The position numbers and the translations under genes were made by a program. Below the pieces are notes generated by a model that was not told where the DNA came from, made no database searches, and was given only the letters and a program-made list of their open reading frames with translations. Positions 25,912-37,429 of a stretch of DNA of 64,000 nt are shown here, piece after piece. The DNA is taken from the NCBI RefSeq assembly GCF_901709675.1, contig NC_051108.1, positions 1 through 64,000 of the forward strand, read 5' to 3'. This DNA is from Syngnathus acus (Eukaryota; Chordata; Actinopteri; Syngnathiformes; Syngnathidae). Numbering within the stretch: position 1 is the stretch's first letter; each line of letters opens with the position of its first letter.

Positions 25912-26799
25912 CGGCATCCAGTGCACCGCAGGACAAGGGTGAAAGCGAGCGCCCTCCCCAGGGTGGCTGCACGGCGCTCACGCTGCTGGCATCCGCTTCT
26001 TTTTTCTTACCTGGACATCCCGGGCGCGAGGAGTCGCATTTGCCGTGGACGGAGCCGCCGCTGGGCAGGGACACGCCTAAGCGGAAAAAGAAGGACAAGG
26101 TAGTCGTCGCGTGCTCAAAAAGGGCAACGTGGCAGTCGGCGAGTTTACAAAGGGGCGCTTGCTGTTGTCAGCTTTGCCCTTTGCTTGCTTGAGCCGGCTC
26201 AACTTGTTTTGACTAAGGCAGGGGTGGGCAATTCCGGTCCTCGAGGGCCGCTGTCCTGCATGTTTTATAGGTCTCCCTTCTGCAACACACCTGATTCAAA
26301 TGATCAGGATTGTTATCCAGCTTCTGCAGACCTTGCTAATTATCTGACCATTTGAATCCGGTGTGTTGCAACAGGGTGACATACAAAACATGCAGGGCAC
26401 TGGCCGGCCCTCGACGACCGCAATTGCCCACCCCTGGACTTTCGACAAGTGAAATGGGCCAAGGCAATTGAAATGTAATTGGATTTTTTTTCCTTCATTT
26501 TTGATCATTTAACAAACATGAAATAAACACACCTTTTGGCATGACATGACAAAGACATTTCTTTCTTCATCTTTTTAAGACCACACAGACGCGTTACATG
26601 TTGGCGTGCGCGTCCGCACGTCCGCACACAAGCGGCACATCGTCTGGTGAGAATTCAAGGGAGCAGCTGGACTCCATTAGCTTAGCGGCCCAGCGGAATG
26701 TTCAAGACATTTTCCTCGCTGCTTCCATTTGGAGGCGGAAGCCGCCATGAGGAAACAAACAAGGCAACTCGTGAAAAAAAACACTCAGCCGGGGGGAAA

Positions 26800-26834
<35 letters not shown>

Positions 26835-29800
26835 AGGAGCAAACAAACAGGCGCTCAAAGAAACAAACCAAAGAGGGGGTCAAGGAAACGAAGGAATAAG
26901 CAAGGAGGCGTTCCTGGAAAGCAAATGGCAAACAAATATACAGAGAAGACAACAACGAGAAAGCGCACATGGAAGCAAACAAAGAAGACAAGGAACCGAA
27001 GGACGGAACAAAGAAGCGAGCGGAGCCGAGAGGAATGCGCTCCTGATTTTCCATGCTGCTTTTACTCGGACAGCAAAGTGACTTCATTGCTGCGCCGTGT
27101 CGCCAGAGCAGGACGGACAAGAGAGAAACTGTCGGGGAGAGAAGCCAGAGAAACTAGCGGGAAGCAAAAAAAAACAAAAAAAAAACGACAAGCGAGCGAC
27201 ACACCCGCTAAATCGGAGTGAAACGACAAAAGCAACTCTGGCGAGAGTGAAACAAATGCAAGAATGGAGAGACACCAAAGAAAAACAAGGAAGTCAAGAG
27301 AGAAACCACTGCGGGGACAAACGAGCGAGACAAGAGATAGGACTCACTGCAGCTTAGGGCGCCGTCCGTCCGGGCCAGGCCAGGGGGCACGTCCCAGAAG
27401 CTGTTGTCCCAGTCGATGACGTTTCCGGCCGCGTGGCAAGTGAGCGCGTTGAGCTGCTGCACCGTCATGGCATAGTCCCAAAGGCGAACGTTGTACACGC
27501 TGCCCCGAAAGCTGCTCGGCCCTGAGTCACACAACGGCTCACGTTAGTCCTCTTGTTGGGGGGGCTACACGGAACACGGTCCAGCCTGGAATTCCAAGTT
27601 GTAGAGCTGCTTAAAGGCCGGCCGGGGCCAGCCGGCCGGCTCGGTTCGGCTCCTGACTCGCCTTTGCTCTTTTGACCGTTCTCCCCCTCCCGTACAGTTA
27701 GTCTGGTTTCGGCCTCTAACACTTGCGTCAAAGGGGTGGGTCCGATTCGGTGAACACCTGTGCGAGAGAAAACAGTCTCACCTCCCAGGCGAAAGGTGCC
27801 GCCGCCCGAAACGGAGCGCCCGGCGGAGTCGGAGCAGGTCTTGGCCCAGTGGTTGCCGTCATAGTAGACGCCTACGCGACCGCTGGACGAGGCCCACAGC
27901 ACACACAAGCCCGCCATGGAGGAGGTCCAGTCGGCCGCCGTCGCGATGGAGTCCAGCGAGCACGTCACGCCCTCCAGCACCATTTCCACGCGGCCTTGGT
28001 GCGCTCCCAGCGCCAGCGCCGTCTCGCCGTCGGCGTCGCTGTACGTGAAGATCCACTCCACCTGCGTGCCACGCCGTCAGGACAGTCCGAGTGCCACGTC
28101 TGCGCCTTTGTTGCCGATCCGCAAAGGTGGGATTTGCCGTGGCACGTACCTGCTGCGGAGGCCCGCTTCGCTCCATCTCCAAGCACAGAGTCAGGTGATG
28201 CAGCGTCGGCACGTCAACGGAAGGTGACACTCGGGCCCCCGGCACATTGCCGCCGGCGACGCTGATCTTCTGATTTCTCAATGCCACGGCGACTACCCAA
28301 GGGGAGAGGAAACAAGTGAGGATGCAAAGAGAGGCTCCTCCCGAGCTGCCGTGGCGGCCTACCGTGTCTGAAGCTGATCCTGAAGCCTCTTTTCTGAATG
28401 CTGAAGTCAGAAGTGAAATCCAGGTCCATGACGCTCCCGCTGGAGTTGAGAACCAGGCCGGCGGCCGTCAGACCGCAGAACTTGACCTTGCCGTTGCCCG
28501 TGGCGACAGTGAGCCGGTCGTAGATACATCCCGGCGCCTCCTCCAGCTCAAAGTCCTCGAACGAGATCTGCACGACGAAGCCCGGCGGCGCTCGCAGACT
28601 CCACTGGCAACTCTGGGAGTTGCCGTACTTGCTCGGATAACACGGGGACGTCAGCCGGCCCTCGGACTCCGTCGACACAGATCCGCACTTGGACCACTCG
28701 CACCCGATAGCTGTATTGGGGGGGGACAGGCAAGTTGCATTCCAAAAACAACACACGTGAAAAAGACCAGAAGTTAAAATGGGCAGCACTATAAAACTAA
28801 AATACTCAATTAGACTAGAACATCATAAGACCAGAGACAAGAAAACCAGAAAGAGAGGACTATAAGCGACGACAGAAGAAGTAGAGTAGAAAACAAGCCG
28901 CAAGAAAACTGGAGTTGGGCCTCGCACACTTGCAGACGCTCCCATGCACTGTAAAAATAAAAAAGAAAGCTTCTTGCGCGTGCACACACGCACAGACATG
29001 CAAATAAGTGTGATTGGAAACAAATCAGGGCTGTTTGTGGGCATGTGTGCGTGCCATTCGTTACACGTGCTTATGCTGACAATGACGAACAATTAGCGGC
29101 GCGCGTGCGTGCATGCGTGCGCGTCACGAGTGTCCTCGTCTAAATGCTAATGCGGTCGGTACAGGCTAAGCTCGCGCGTGTGTACGTTAAGACACTTCTT
29201 ATAATTGATCCTGTTATGAAAGGCATGTTTAAACAAACATTTGAATTACTTTGCTGCTAGCAACGCTCACTTCTGGGTGACGCAAGGAGTCCGAGAGGCT
29301 AATCCTAATCGTAATTATGCATTGGCGCCTTTCTATACAAACAGACACTCAAAGCGCTCCCAGCAGGCAGATTATTGACACCACTTGGCGCGCCGGTGGT
29401 GTGGAACTACGATGGCTACCGGCCGGACTTCCGTCAACCTACCAGGGGCAGCCGGGGCGAGGAGACTCACCTTACGCGTACCTACGTAAGGTGAGTCGCC
29501 CTCAGCTCGTCACGCGCTTGGACGGCCTCAGAAGGGTCATGTGGCCGTCGCAACGAGCATCACTATCCTCCTCGATTCTTACGGAGAGGCGAGGGTGGAG
29601 CGCCGCGGGATTAGTGAGCGTCAGCAAACAGCTGCAAGGAGGAAGGCTTGCTTGCTTGCTTTGCTTGCTTGCTTGCAAGCAAGCGTGCGTTCAGAGTGAC
29701 ATCACCATATTGTGCATGGTCACAAAAATACAAAATAGCAATTTGCAGCAGGGGCTGGGATAAATGCTCCCAACATAACGTGTGTTATTGCATGCGTGCC

Positions 29801-29981
29801 TTTGCGTGTTGGGTAATGTCACCTCATGTTGTCAGAGGCACTGTCTCAAAAATGAAACTTGCAACTCTAACGCAGTAGGCGGGTCTTAACACTCCCTAGG
29901 AGTGTGAGGAGAGCGATTGTGCGTGCGTGAATGTGGCCAATGTTCTTTCCACCCAACACACACACATACAAAATGCGCAGC

Positions 29982-30050
<69 letters not shown>

Positions 30051-30609
30051 CACTTCTGGGAACTTTACGAGTGTACTTGGCCAGAGGCTGCTGGAGGGGT
30101 ATGGAAAATATATTACAGACACGCACGCGCGCGCAGGGAGTAGATTTGTGTTCAAGTTTATTCTTCGAGCTCGTCTGGGCGGATTAGCGACGATGTACGA
30201 CGCCCAAAAAAACTTTCATACACTGGCTATCATTTAAAGTTCAACAAAATTTGTACACGCAAGCGTGATACATGTGTTGATGACCTATCACTTGGCGATT
30301 ACGTGCGTGACGAGTCGTGGTGTCAAAGGCAATCTGGCAATGGGCCTAGAAAAACTTTGGGAGCGACGATCGAGGTTGTTAGGTCGGCGTAACGGTTTTG
30401 GGTTCGAAGCTCATTCGGAATCATTTCGTGCCCGGGGCTTGTGTCGACAGGTGCGAATGCACGCTTGTCGAGAAGTTAGTTGGTCCCTGTGTGCCCCTAC
30501 ATGTTATCGGGCGTTTGTCCATACGAGCGTCTTACCGTACGCATGAAGCCCCGCCCACATCAGGATGACCGCGGGCCTCCCAGCCCCGCCCACTCGGCAG
30601 CGCGCCACC
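17345..30609 (-). CDS. adgrg6: Adhesion G protein-coupled receptor G6 (Gpr126), multi-exon
   Basis: Adgrg6 is a cell-surface receptor needed in vertebrates for Schwann-cell myelination and, in fish, inner-ear canal development. Exons in transcription order: 30609-30536 (tentative), 28710-28363 (CUB), 28292-28150, 28061-27782 and 27521-27348 (pentraxin), 26076-26011, 25805-25743 (linker), optional 25394-24054, 23735-23647, 23454-23402 and 23317-23058 (SEA), 22809-22698, 22381-22293 (hormone-receptor-like), 22205-22141, 22085-21949, 21788-21623, 21522-21391, 21302-21186, 21094-21049, 20970-20864 (GAIN/GPS), 20545-20418, 20046-19778, 19458-19356, 18990-18840, 18751-18619 (7TM), 18488-18387, 18129-17986, 17475-17345 (tail). 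Every junction keeps frame. The GPS reads [11 protein letters not shown], so autoproteolysis before Thr and a tethered agonist are expected. Without the optional exon the protein is about 1,225 residues, the usual family length. The ATG exon upstream of 30609 was not found. It lies head-to-tail with vta1, as in human. Confidence 0.95.
19190..19342. repeat. Diverged MITE relic in an adgrg6 intron
   Basis: The ends ttccggtcctcgag and ctggaggaccgg are inverted, with internal ctcctgcctgtttt and ataaaacgggcagga. The layout resembles the hAT-type MITEs at 26219-26436 and 32193-32410, but it is too diverged to show a target duplication. It fills most of the intron between exons 18840-18990 and 19356-19458. 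Confidence 0.5.
24054..25394 (-). other. adgrg6: Possible 1341-nt cassette exon of adgrg6 (Pro/Ser-rich stalk)
   Basis: On the minus strand a frame stays open for 447 codons between a good acceptor (pyrimidine tract ending gtgaccag, exon from 25394) and a donor (aca|gtaggt, exon to 24054). Both ends are phase 1, matching the flanking linker exon (ends 25743, phase 1) and the SEA exon (starts 23735, phase 1), so inclusion or skipping keeps the frame. The product is rich in Pro, Ser, Ala, Leu and Arg, with Pro-rich runs in its C-terminal third. Caution: the region is GC-rich and other frames are also long and open (251 codons on +), so openness alone is weak evidence. Splice sites and phase are the better argument. 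Confidence 0.4.
25870..25913. repeat. (CGCA)n microsatellite in adgrg6 intron
   Basis: Eleven tandem copies of the tetramer acgc, just upstream (in gene direction) of the 63-nt linker exon 25743-25805. Frames across it are artefacts. Confidence 0.9.
26219..26436. mobile_element. hAT-type MITE, copy 1
   Basis: A 218-bp palindromic element with ends caggggtgggcaattccggt and gcaattgcccacccctg and a mirrored interior (cctgattcaaatgatcagga). It lies in the adgrg6 intron between the exons at 26076 and 27348. Flanking 8-mers gactaagg and gactttcg match only partly, so the target duplication has decayed. It is inverted relative to the copy at 32193-32410. Confidence 0.8.
26440..27347. repeat. adgrg6 intron with simple repeats
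   Basis: No coding content. It holds a (GCAA)n run at about 26803-26833 followed by a purine-rich, A-rich tract to about 27340, which explains the long Lys/Arg-rich frames seen there. Confidence 0.6.
29464..29497. repeat. Perfect 13-bp hairpin with mirrored splice-donor words
   Basis: gactcaccttacg (29464-29476) and cgtaaggtgagtc (29485-29497) pair perfectly around the 8-base loop cgtaccta. Both strands carry the consensus donor word aaggtgagt. Confidence 0.8.
29983..30044. repeat. (GT)n microsatellite
   Basis: About 30 uninterrupted GT dinucleotides, flanked by CGCG-rich ends. All long frames here are artefacts. Confidence 0.95.
30536..30609 (-). other. adgrg6: Tentative adgrg6 signal-peptide exon
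   Basis: The acceptor ctctcctcag precedes 30609 and the donor tacg|gtaag follows 30536, ending in phase 1 as needed to join the CUB exon at 28710. The translation contains [14 protein letters not shown], a hydrophobic stretch that would sit just before the mature N-terminus (GCEWSKCG). The start codon would lie in an upstream exon not identified, or the Met inside this exon may be used. Confidence 0.5.
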
Positions 30610-31622
30610 CTGAGGAGAGACGCAGGGACGTTATTGTGCGTGCTTGTTGAATATTCATGAGGCTCATTAGAATAACAAACTAGCCGCCCGTGTTTGATGA
30701 ATATTCCCGAGTGGAATATGTCAAGCGGTGGTGACCTTCAAACAAGAGAAATCTTTGTCCGCCCACGACCCGCCCCAGAAAGACGCGATTGACAGCCGCC
30801 GCTCGCAGTTGCCTATTCGACACCGACATCGGCATGTACACACTGTGCCTGTACTGGAAATCAGCCAAATCCCCCAAAAAAGCATTTTTAGGCGCGAGCT
30901 CATTCGATGAGGCCACGCCCCTCACGCTCGGCTCAAATCTTGAACAAAAAAACAACGGCAATTAAATGTAACCCCGGTTAAATGTTTAATTATAACATGC
31001 AGGTCTCACCCCTCCACGCACGCACGCACGCGCGCACACACACACGCGCACACACACACGCGCACACACACGGACACGCGCACACGCACACACACTTAAA
31101 AAAAAAAAAAAGTCAGGCAACTTTTATTGGACGGCGAGAAGTTGTGATCAGACACTCTTGTTCTTTCAGCTTTTCAAATAAATCACTAAATCATTTGCGT
31201 GTCATTCTCAGAGTCCAAACAGTTGTGCGACTGTATTCGGAGTTACTCTCCGCCACTTCCAAAAAGTATAGTACACGCCAAAACAATAAAGAATGCTCGC
31301 CAATGAAATGAAGTTTTGTTAAAAAGTCCACACACATATTTGTTCAAATCAAGCGTTGAGTAACCAAGAGGAACTTACATGTGTCTAATGCTAGCCAATG
31401 AAATGAACTTTAGTTGAAAAGTCAACACAGATCTTTGTTCAAATAAAGCGTTGAGTAACCAAGAGAAACTTACATGTCTAGTGCCGCTTCCTGTCCTGCC
31501 ACATTTCACCTCCAAAACACAGCGTGGTCCTCCTCCTCCTCACTTTTCTTCTAAAACTTTCTGTCGGACTCTTCAGTCCAAATGCACATGCATGCGTGCG
31601 CGCGCGCACAGACACACAGAGA

Positions 31623-31659
<37 letters not shown>

Positions 31660-32192
31660 ACACAGCCAGGCTGTGAAGATGGGGGAAAAAGCGGGGAGGG
31701 GGCCGAGCAAGGGGAGGGATACCAAGGCGCCTCTGGCTGTAGGGTGCGTTTGATTCGCTGGCCTCGACCACCCGACTGCGAGTGAGCAGAGCACCAATTA
31801 GTCCCGTTCGACCACAGTCTGCACACAAAGTGGCTCAAATCGGTTCTAGACAGCCTTTCTCGACAGCTTGAGCCGTTATCCAAACAGACGTTCCGCGTTA
31901 TCAGAGGCCTCTCGTAGTACCAAGGTAAAAGTCCGAAGGCGCCTACAAGTAAATGTTCCGAGACACTTAGAATCGAAAGGAACGCGGAGAAGATACACCG
32001 CCATCGTCCAGCAAAGCATTGACGTCTAGATGTGAGAGAAAAAAAAAAAAAAAAAGCAGGCGAGCGCAGAGAGGAGATTTTCTAGCTACTACCGGCTGTG
32101 TGGAACATGTCGCAACACTCTGGGCCGGGCGGGGTGGCAAACCCGTCTTGCGGAGAACTCAAAAACACTCGAAACCTGCCAACAATTTAGGG
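30610..32192. other. Intergenic region between adgrg6 and vta1
   Basis: CA-rich microsatellites lie at 31020-31095 and 31624-31665. A near-direct repeat of about 60 bp (aatgctagccaatgaaatga / gaatgctcgccaatgaaatg, with aagtccacacac or aagtcaacacag and gcgttgagtaaccaagag) occurs at about 31290-31375 and 31385-31470. The missing first exon of adgrg6 may be in this region. No coding exon recognised. Confidence 0.5.
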
Positions 32193-32410
32193 CAGGGGTG
32201 GGCAATTCCGGTCCTCGAGGGCCGGCCGGTGCCCTGCATGTTTTGTATGTCACCCTGTTGCAGCACACCGGATTCAAATGGTCAGATAATTAGCAAGGTC
32301 TGCAGAAGCTGGATAACAATCCTGATCATTTGAATCAGGTGTGTTGCAGCAGGGAGACCTATAAAACATGCAGGACACCGGCCTTCGAAGACCGGAATTG
32401 CCCACCCCTG
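32193..32410. mobile_element. hAT-type MITE, copy 2, with perfect 8-bp target duplication
   Basis: A 218-bp element with ends caggggtgggcaattccggt and aattgcccacccctg, flanked on both sides by atttaggg (32185-32192 and 32411-32418). An 8-bp duplication and ends beginning CAGGG fit the hAT superfamily. There is no coding capacity. It is inverted relative to 26219-26436. Confidence 0.9.
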
Positions 32411-32558
32411 ATTTAGGGCAAGGTGGAACCTTTGGAGCAGAATTGCAAAAGGTCATTTGCAGTGGCCACTGAAAGCCAAGCACGGTGGGGGCCATCGCGC
32501 CTTTTTCCATGTACAAACAAACAAATGGCCGACGACAAACGCAAACCGCTCAAGTGGA

Positions 32559-32564
32559 TTTATT
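32559..32564 (-). terminator. Candidate poly(A) signal of vta1
   Basis: AATAAA on the minus strand about 370 bases beyond the vta1 stop codon at 32932. Confidence 0.45.
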
Positions 32565-32931
32565 TGGAACATCTGCAAAGGGAAGGAAACAAATCACGCC
32601 GGCAAGTCGTTAGCTTGTAAGAGGGAGAAGAAGTGTGGCCAGTGCGGTTGCTAACGTCACGCTCGGGTGTTGACAAACAAGAGCGGCGCGCGCGCGCGGC
32701 GCCCCCTGCGGGCAGGAAGCTCCACGTGCCGGCCGGCGGTCGCCTCCTCAGCACGTTCCGTAATAGGGATGGAGACTTAGAGCGGGCGCACACAGGCGGC
32801 CGTTGTTGAGCTGCCGTCTCCATCCAAGCTGCTGGCGGCTAGCCGGCGTGCGTGCATGTGCGTGTGTGTGCGTGCGTGCAGAGCTGATGAGATGGTGCAG
32901 ATAGACGCAGCCAGACGGACAGACAAAGGAG

Positions 32932-35900
32932 TCATTCTTTTCCAGTGGTGAGCAGTTTGAGGGCCTTCTGGAGGTTGTGGACAGCCGTGGGCACGTCCTC
33001 GTACTGGAGGGCACTGCCAGCGTACTTGCAGTACTTCTGGGCCTTGGTGAAGTCCTCGGCCGAGAGGCGGACGTCACCTAGGGGGAGGGGAAGAGGTTGC
33101 CACTCGGGCCCGGGCTGAATGAAAGGGGAGGCATCGACACGACGGCTCGGCCTTCAGCGAGAGCGTTGCGTGCACCGCTGATTTGTTGATGAGCAGCATC
33201 GACCTGGCTCGCACGCGCGTGTTACGTGTCCTCTCTGTTTCAAGTATGTCGCTACGCTGCGGGCACTTTGACAGGCGTTTGCTGACCTTGCTGCTGGCCC
33301 GTCGGGAGGTCGGCGGCGTGCGCGGTGGTCCTGGCCGTCGGCACCGGTTTGACGGCGTCTGTCGAGTCGCACGACACGCGTGAGCGACCGTCCGACCCTT
33401 CGCTGAGGTGGGCGTGGCTACCTGCTGGCGTGTTGGCGGGGGCGTGTGCGCCGGGGGGGACGTGGACATTGCCGAAGATGGAGGGGGGTCCCGACGGTCC
33501 CGATTCGGAGCCCGCCGTGAAGCCGATGCCCGGCGCCGCGGCCCCGCCCGCGTCCTCAGAGGAGACTCGGAAGGAGCCGCCCTGCGAGAAGGCGTGACCC
33601 GAGAAACCTTCATCGCCATCTGGAGCGCGCCGCACATGAAAAATGGGGATAAAAGAGGAGATAAAGGAGTACACGCGTTGCCCCTCGGCGAAGAGTGCCG
33701 CACGAGGTTTAGCAAGAGAGCGAGCGATCCGGTGAGCATGCTGACGGCGATGGCGCACCCGCTTCCTGGTCCAAATCCATGCCGGTGGGGCCGGCCTCGG
33801 GCGTCTCGCCGTTCTTCAGGCAGTTGTGGATGTATGCGGCCTTCCAGCGGGCGTACTTCCTGTGCTGGATGTTCTGGGTAGTCAGTCCGTGGGAAAAAAG
33901 AATCATACATCACTGTCCATGTTAGCAATGTGGCTAGATTTCACGTACTTGCTAATTCCACGCTAAAAGCTGACTCCTGTTACGCAAACCAAGAGTTTGA
34001 GGTCAAGAAAACAGACAAAAGCTCCATCGTTGCCCGATTGAGACGCCTTCCCGCCTTACGTCATGTAAAAGAAAAAAAACAAACGGCAGTCATACACACT
34101 GTGGTGGACTGGGAAGTTTTTTGGGGGTTTGTTTTACAGAGTGCTTGGTCAACTTTTAATAAGGTTCTAACATGCCCGGCCGGGTGTAACGTTTAGAACG
34201 GTGCCAGAATGTCGGCTACGAGCAAGGTCGCCGCGCGGGCGTGTGGCGAGTCCACGGAACGGCCCGGTGCTGCTGTGAGGAGATAAGCCGCACTCGGATG
34301 TTTTTCCAGGGTCGAACTGAGGAACAATAGTGGCTCGCTGGTGCCGAGGCGTGTTCTGAACTTTAGTTGTGTTGAACTAATAATCGCTGAAACAACGCGC
34401 GCTTTTTCCTGTGCGGCGCTAGCAGAAAAGAGCAAAGGTGACCGACCGACTTGTATGTCGCACGCACACGAGTGAGTAACAAAGACAAGCGCCGCGTGAG
34501 TCGGGCTCACCTCATCGGACAACTCTCCGAAGACGGAGAGGACGTCCAGCAGCAGACTGGCCGTGTAGAAGGACTTGATCATGTTCCTGTGTGCAGCAAC
34601 ATTTAATGACGTCACAACATGCTCAACGTTGTGAATTCAAAGTTACTCAAACTTACTTGTGGAATCGTCCCGCTCGGTCCTCGTTGTCGGCGTACAGGAA
34701 CATCTTGAGGGCGTAGTTCTCAATGTGGGCGTTGCCCACCACCTCCTGAGTGATGGAGTCGTTGTCGCTCAACTCCATCTTCATCTGCCACAAAAGGTCA
34801 CGGCGGCGGTGAAGGCACGAGTGACCTTTTACACTGACTTCCTGTTTGCGGCCAGCGCGGTTAGCGGAACACGCCTCAAGTTTGCCCTCAAGCAAACTTT
34901 GTGAAGCAGGTGGGGGGGGCCCTGAATACAACCACTGTCCTCTCACCTGCGCGCGCAGGTGCCTGCGGAAGGCGCAGCATAAAGGAAAGACTGTGTCTTG
35001 GGTTTCGCTCAAAGAAGAGCGCGTTGATTGACCAGGCTGTAGCGCACCAGGCGGACCCTCACGTTTCACACCTCTGGACACTGTGGCGCCTTTTCCCTCG
35101 TGGGAAAAGGGGGGAGGGAGGATGGGGTCTTCTGCTGCACGCAGCCTGGCACTAATTAAGCGTCCTTTCTTTCACACTTTGGACATTGGCGTCAACTGTC
35201 TGTGATGTCAGCACATTGAGCGTCCGCCCACGTGTGACAAGTGGACCTGAAGACACAGCTGATGATCATTACTGCCAAACACACTCTGGAGTCATTACAC
35301 TTGCCAGCAGGACACCCACATCCGCTGCTTTCATGCTTTCGTGTCCCGGAGCAAGGAAAGCGCCGCCGAGCTCCACGGCGTCAAGTCGTCTCTGCGTCAT
35401 CGAGACGCCTCCGGTTATCACACTTGGTTTTTTTCTTCCCCCTTTTGTCGCCGTTTTTAGTTTGACTTTGGTAAAGAACCAGAATTAGTAGTTTGAGCAA
35501 TGTTTTCTTTGCGGTCTAAACTTTCACGTAAAAGTTAAGCAGGCGCTTTTGCCACCGCAGATGACATCAGACTACGTGTTGCCGCCGGGTTCCGCCCCCT
35601 TCCTGTCCCAACAGGCCCCCAAAAATCAATCTCGCTTTCTGGCGCTTCCTCGCATAGGCTCGGGCGCATCCATCAGGTGAAGCGCCGACGTGGAATTGAC
35701 TCCGAATGTGCGCAATTGTGTGCGTCGGTACTTTTATCCTCACGGCTTCTATTTTGGAACAGTGAAGATGAAAGAAACTTGGACATGCATTTTTTAGCTT
35801 TGACTTTGGAAAATACAAAATGACATAGGCGGACTTTTACGTCGGCGTGTACTGGCAGAAGGACTGAGGGGGACGGACGAGACTCACCGACTCAAGCTGG

Positions 35901-37286
35901 TCCATGAGCTTGACGAGGAACTTGCGGCACTCAGGAGTTTTGCTGTCCAGCTTCATTCCCGTCTGCATGGCGTACAGGCGGCCTGTCCGCGGCCCAAAGA
36001 GAAAAGAGTTCAACACTCGACAAGACACAAGACGGTGAAAGCAAAAGTTGGAGAAACAAGCGAGCGTACTTTGGACGGACGGACGGACGGACGGACGGAC
36101 AGACAGACAGACAGACACGGACTGCACTGCGTCACGCTGTCATTGTATTAGTAAATACTTGATACGTCTCTAAATTTTGCTTGCGAGTCAATGCAAGAAA
36201 TTGACGACTCGCATCTCGGAAACTGACGCTTTGTCCCAGCAAGCTGGTGCGCATTCCTCACGGCTGACGTCACCGGCGTGACGTACCCGTCGATCGGGTT
36301 TCTTTGGGCACAGCGAGGCAGCTCTATTTGGAGAGCGCGTTAGGTGCGCCGCGTGACGACCGAAGGCTAAGTTACGTACGTTTACCCTATTGAAACGGTT
36401 ATTAGGCCGTGGCCGGCGACTCGCCACCTAGCGTTAGTTATTCTGCCGCGTATTGTACCGCGAGCGATGGTGAAAGTCAGCCAACTCTTGCTGTGACGGT
36501 GTTGGCCCAGAAGGCGCTACCCTGTTCCTTCTCGTCACAGTTTCAAAATGTATTTCTGCATACGTTACCTTGTACGCTTATCCTCACGACATACTTTATA
36601 AACTGTCTGGCAGCCAGTCGTGTATCGTAAACGAGCCCATTTATTTCATGTGTTTAAGAATTGAGCAGTTATGCAGCTGAACAATTTTGACCAACAAAAT
36701 GAATCCGCAAAATGATTAGGGAGCCACAAAGCTAAAAGGTTGTGGTTAAGGTAAGGAGGTCAAATTACTCACCTAAAAAAATAGGTTGGATTCGAGTCAA
36801 GAAGGGCTTAGGAGTTTAACGCGTTTAAATGGTTGGGATACAAAGCGAAGGGTAAGGGAACAAAGTGAAACAAAGCTAAGGTCAGGTTAAGACTAGGAAA
36901 CACAAAGTTACTGGACTGACGTTTCCCCAAACAACCACAGCTGGAATCGGTTGCCCCGCGACCACTTCAGGGTACAGTCAACCCGGCTCAGCCGGTTTCG
37001 GCTAAGGCACCCCGGCAGCTCCCCAAAATGAGGGTTGGGTACACGGAAAGAGACGATAATGCCGGAGACGACGATGACAAAGCATATCAATTTCAGTCTC
37101 GCTGTGGGGTTAGGGCTAGTCGGTGCTGTGAAGGAGTCGGGCAAAGAAAAGTTAGCGCTTAAACGGAGCTAGTGTTAGCCTAGCCGCACACTCACAGTAG
37201 TAAGCCACCACAGGGTCGCGCTTCTCGTGTTCTTGGGCGGTCCGCAGGTGGTGCTGGACTGCTTTGAGCTGGGCCGGTACCGCCAT
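32932..37286 (-). CDS. vta1: Vacuolar protein sorting-associated protein VTA1 homolog (LIP5)
   Basis: VTA1/LIP5 is a cytosolic ESCRT-III cofactor that binds and stimulates the VPS4 ATPase during multivesicular body sorting. Seven exons: 37286-37196, 35982-35888, 34784-34657, 34586-34511, 33873-33759, 33619-33287, 33077-32932, giving 984 nt and 327 residues with consistent phases; the family is about 307. The N-terminal tandem-MIT region is clear (HHLRTAQEHEKRDPVVAYYC, LKMFLYADNEDRAGRFHK, FYTASLLLDV, HRKYARWKAAYIHNCLKNGE). The exon 33619-33287 is the variable Pro/Gly/Ser linker (PPGAHAPANTPAG). The last exon is the C-terminal VPS4-binding VSL domain (AQKYCKYAGSALQYEDV, LQKALKLLTTGKE). The start ATG at 37286 precedes VPAQLKAVQ. 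A CAG repeat lies just upstream. Confidence 0.97.
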
Positions 37287-37336
37287 GGTATTCGCAAACG
37301 AAAACTACACGGTCGAGTGGGTCGTTTCGTTCGTCT

Positions 37337-37382
37337 TGTTGTTGTTGCTGCTGCTGCTGCTGCTGCTTGCTGCTGCTGTTGG
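37337..37382 (-). repeat. CAG/CAA trinucleotide repeat in vta1 leader or promoter
   Basis: On + it reads gttgttgttgctgctgctgc and further; on the vta1 strand this is CAGCAG-type followed by CAACAA. It starts about 50 bases upstream of the vta1 ATG, so it lies in the 5' untranslated region or core promoter. Confidence 0.8.
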
Positions 37383-37429
37383 TGGTTGGACCGCGGTAGC
37401 GGGGACTTGTTCTTGTTTCGTTTTCCGGC

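Larger units (their letters stand above)
28790..30535. other. adgrg6 intron or 5' region without recognised exons
   Basis: It contains a short perfect hairpin (29464-29497), TTGC runs (29647-29685), a long (GT)n tract (29983-30044) and otherwise plain sequence. No coding segment is supported. Confidence 0.5.

Noticed and set aside
33408-33881. 157-codon plus-strand frame
   Set aside because: Antisense to vta1 exons at 33287-33619 and 33759-33873.
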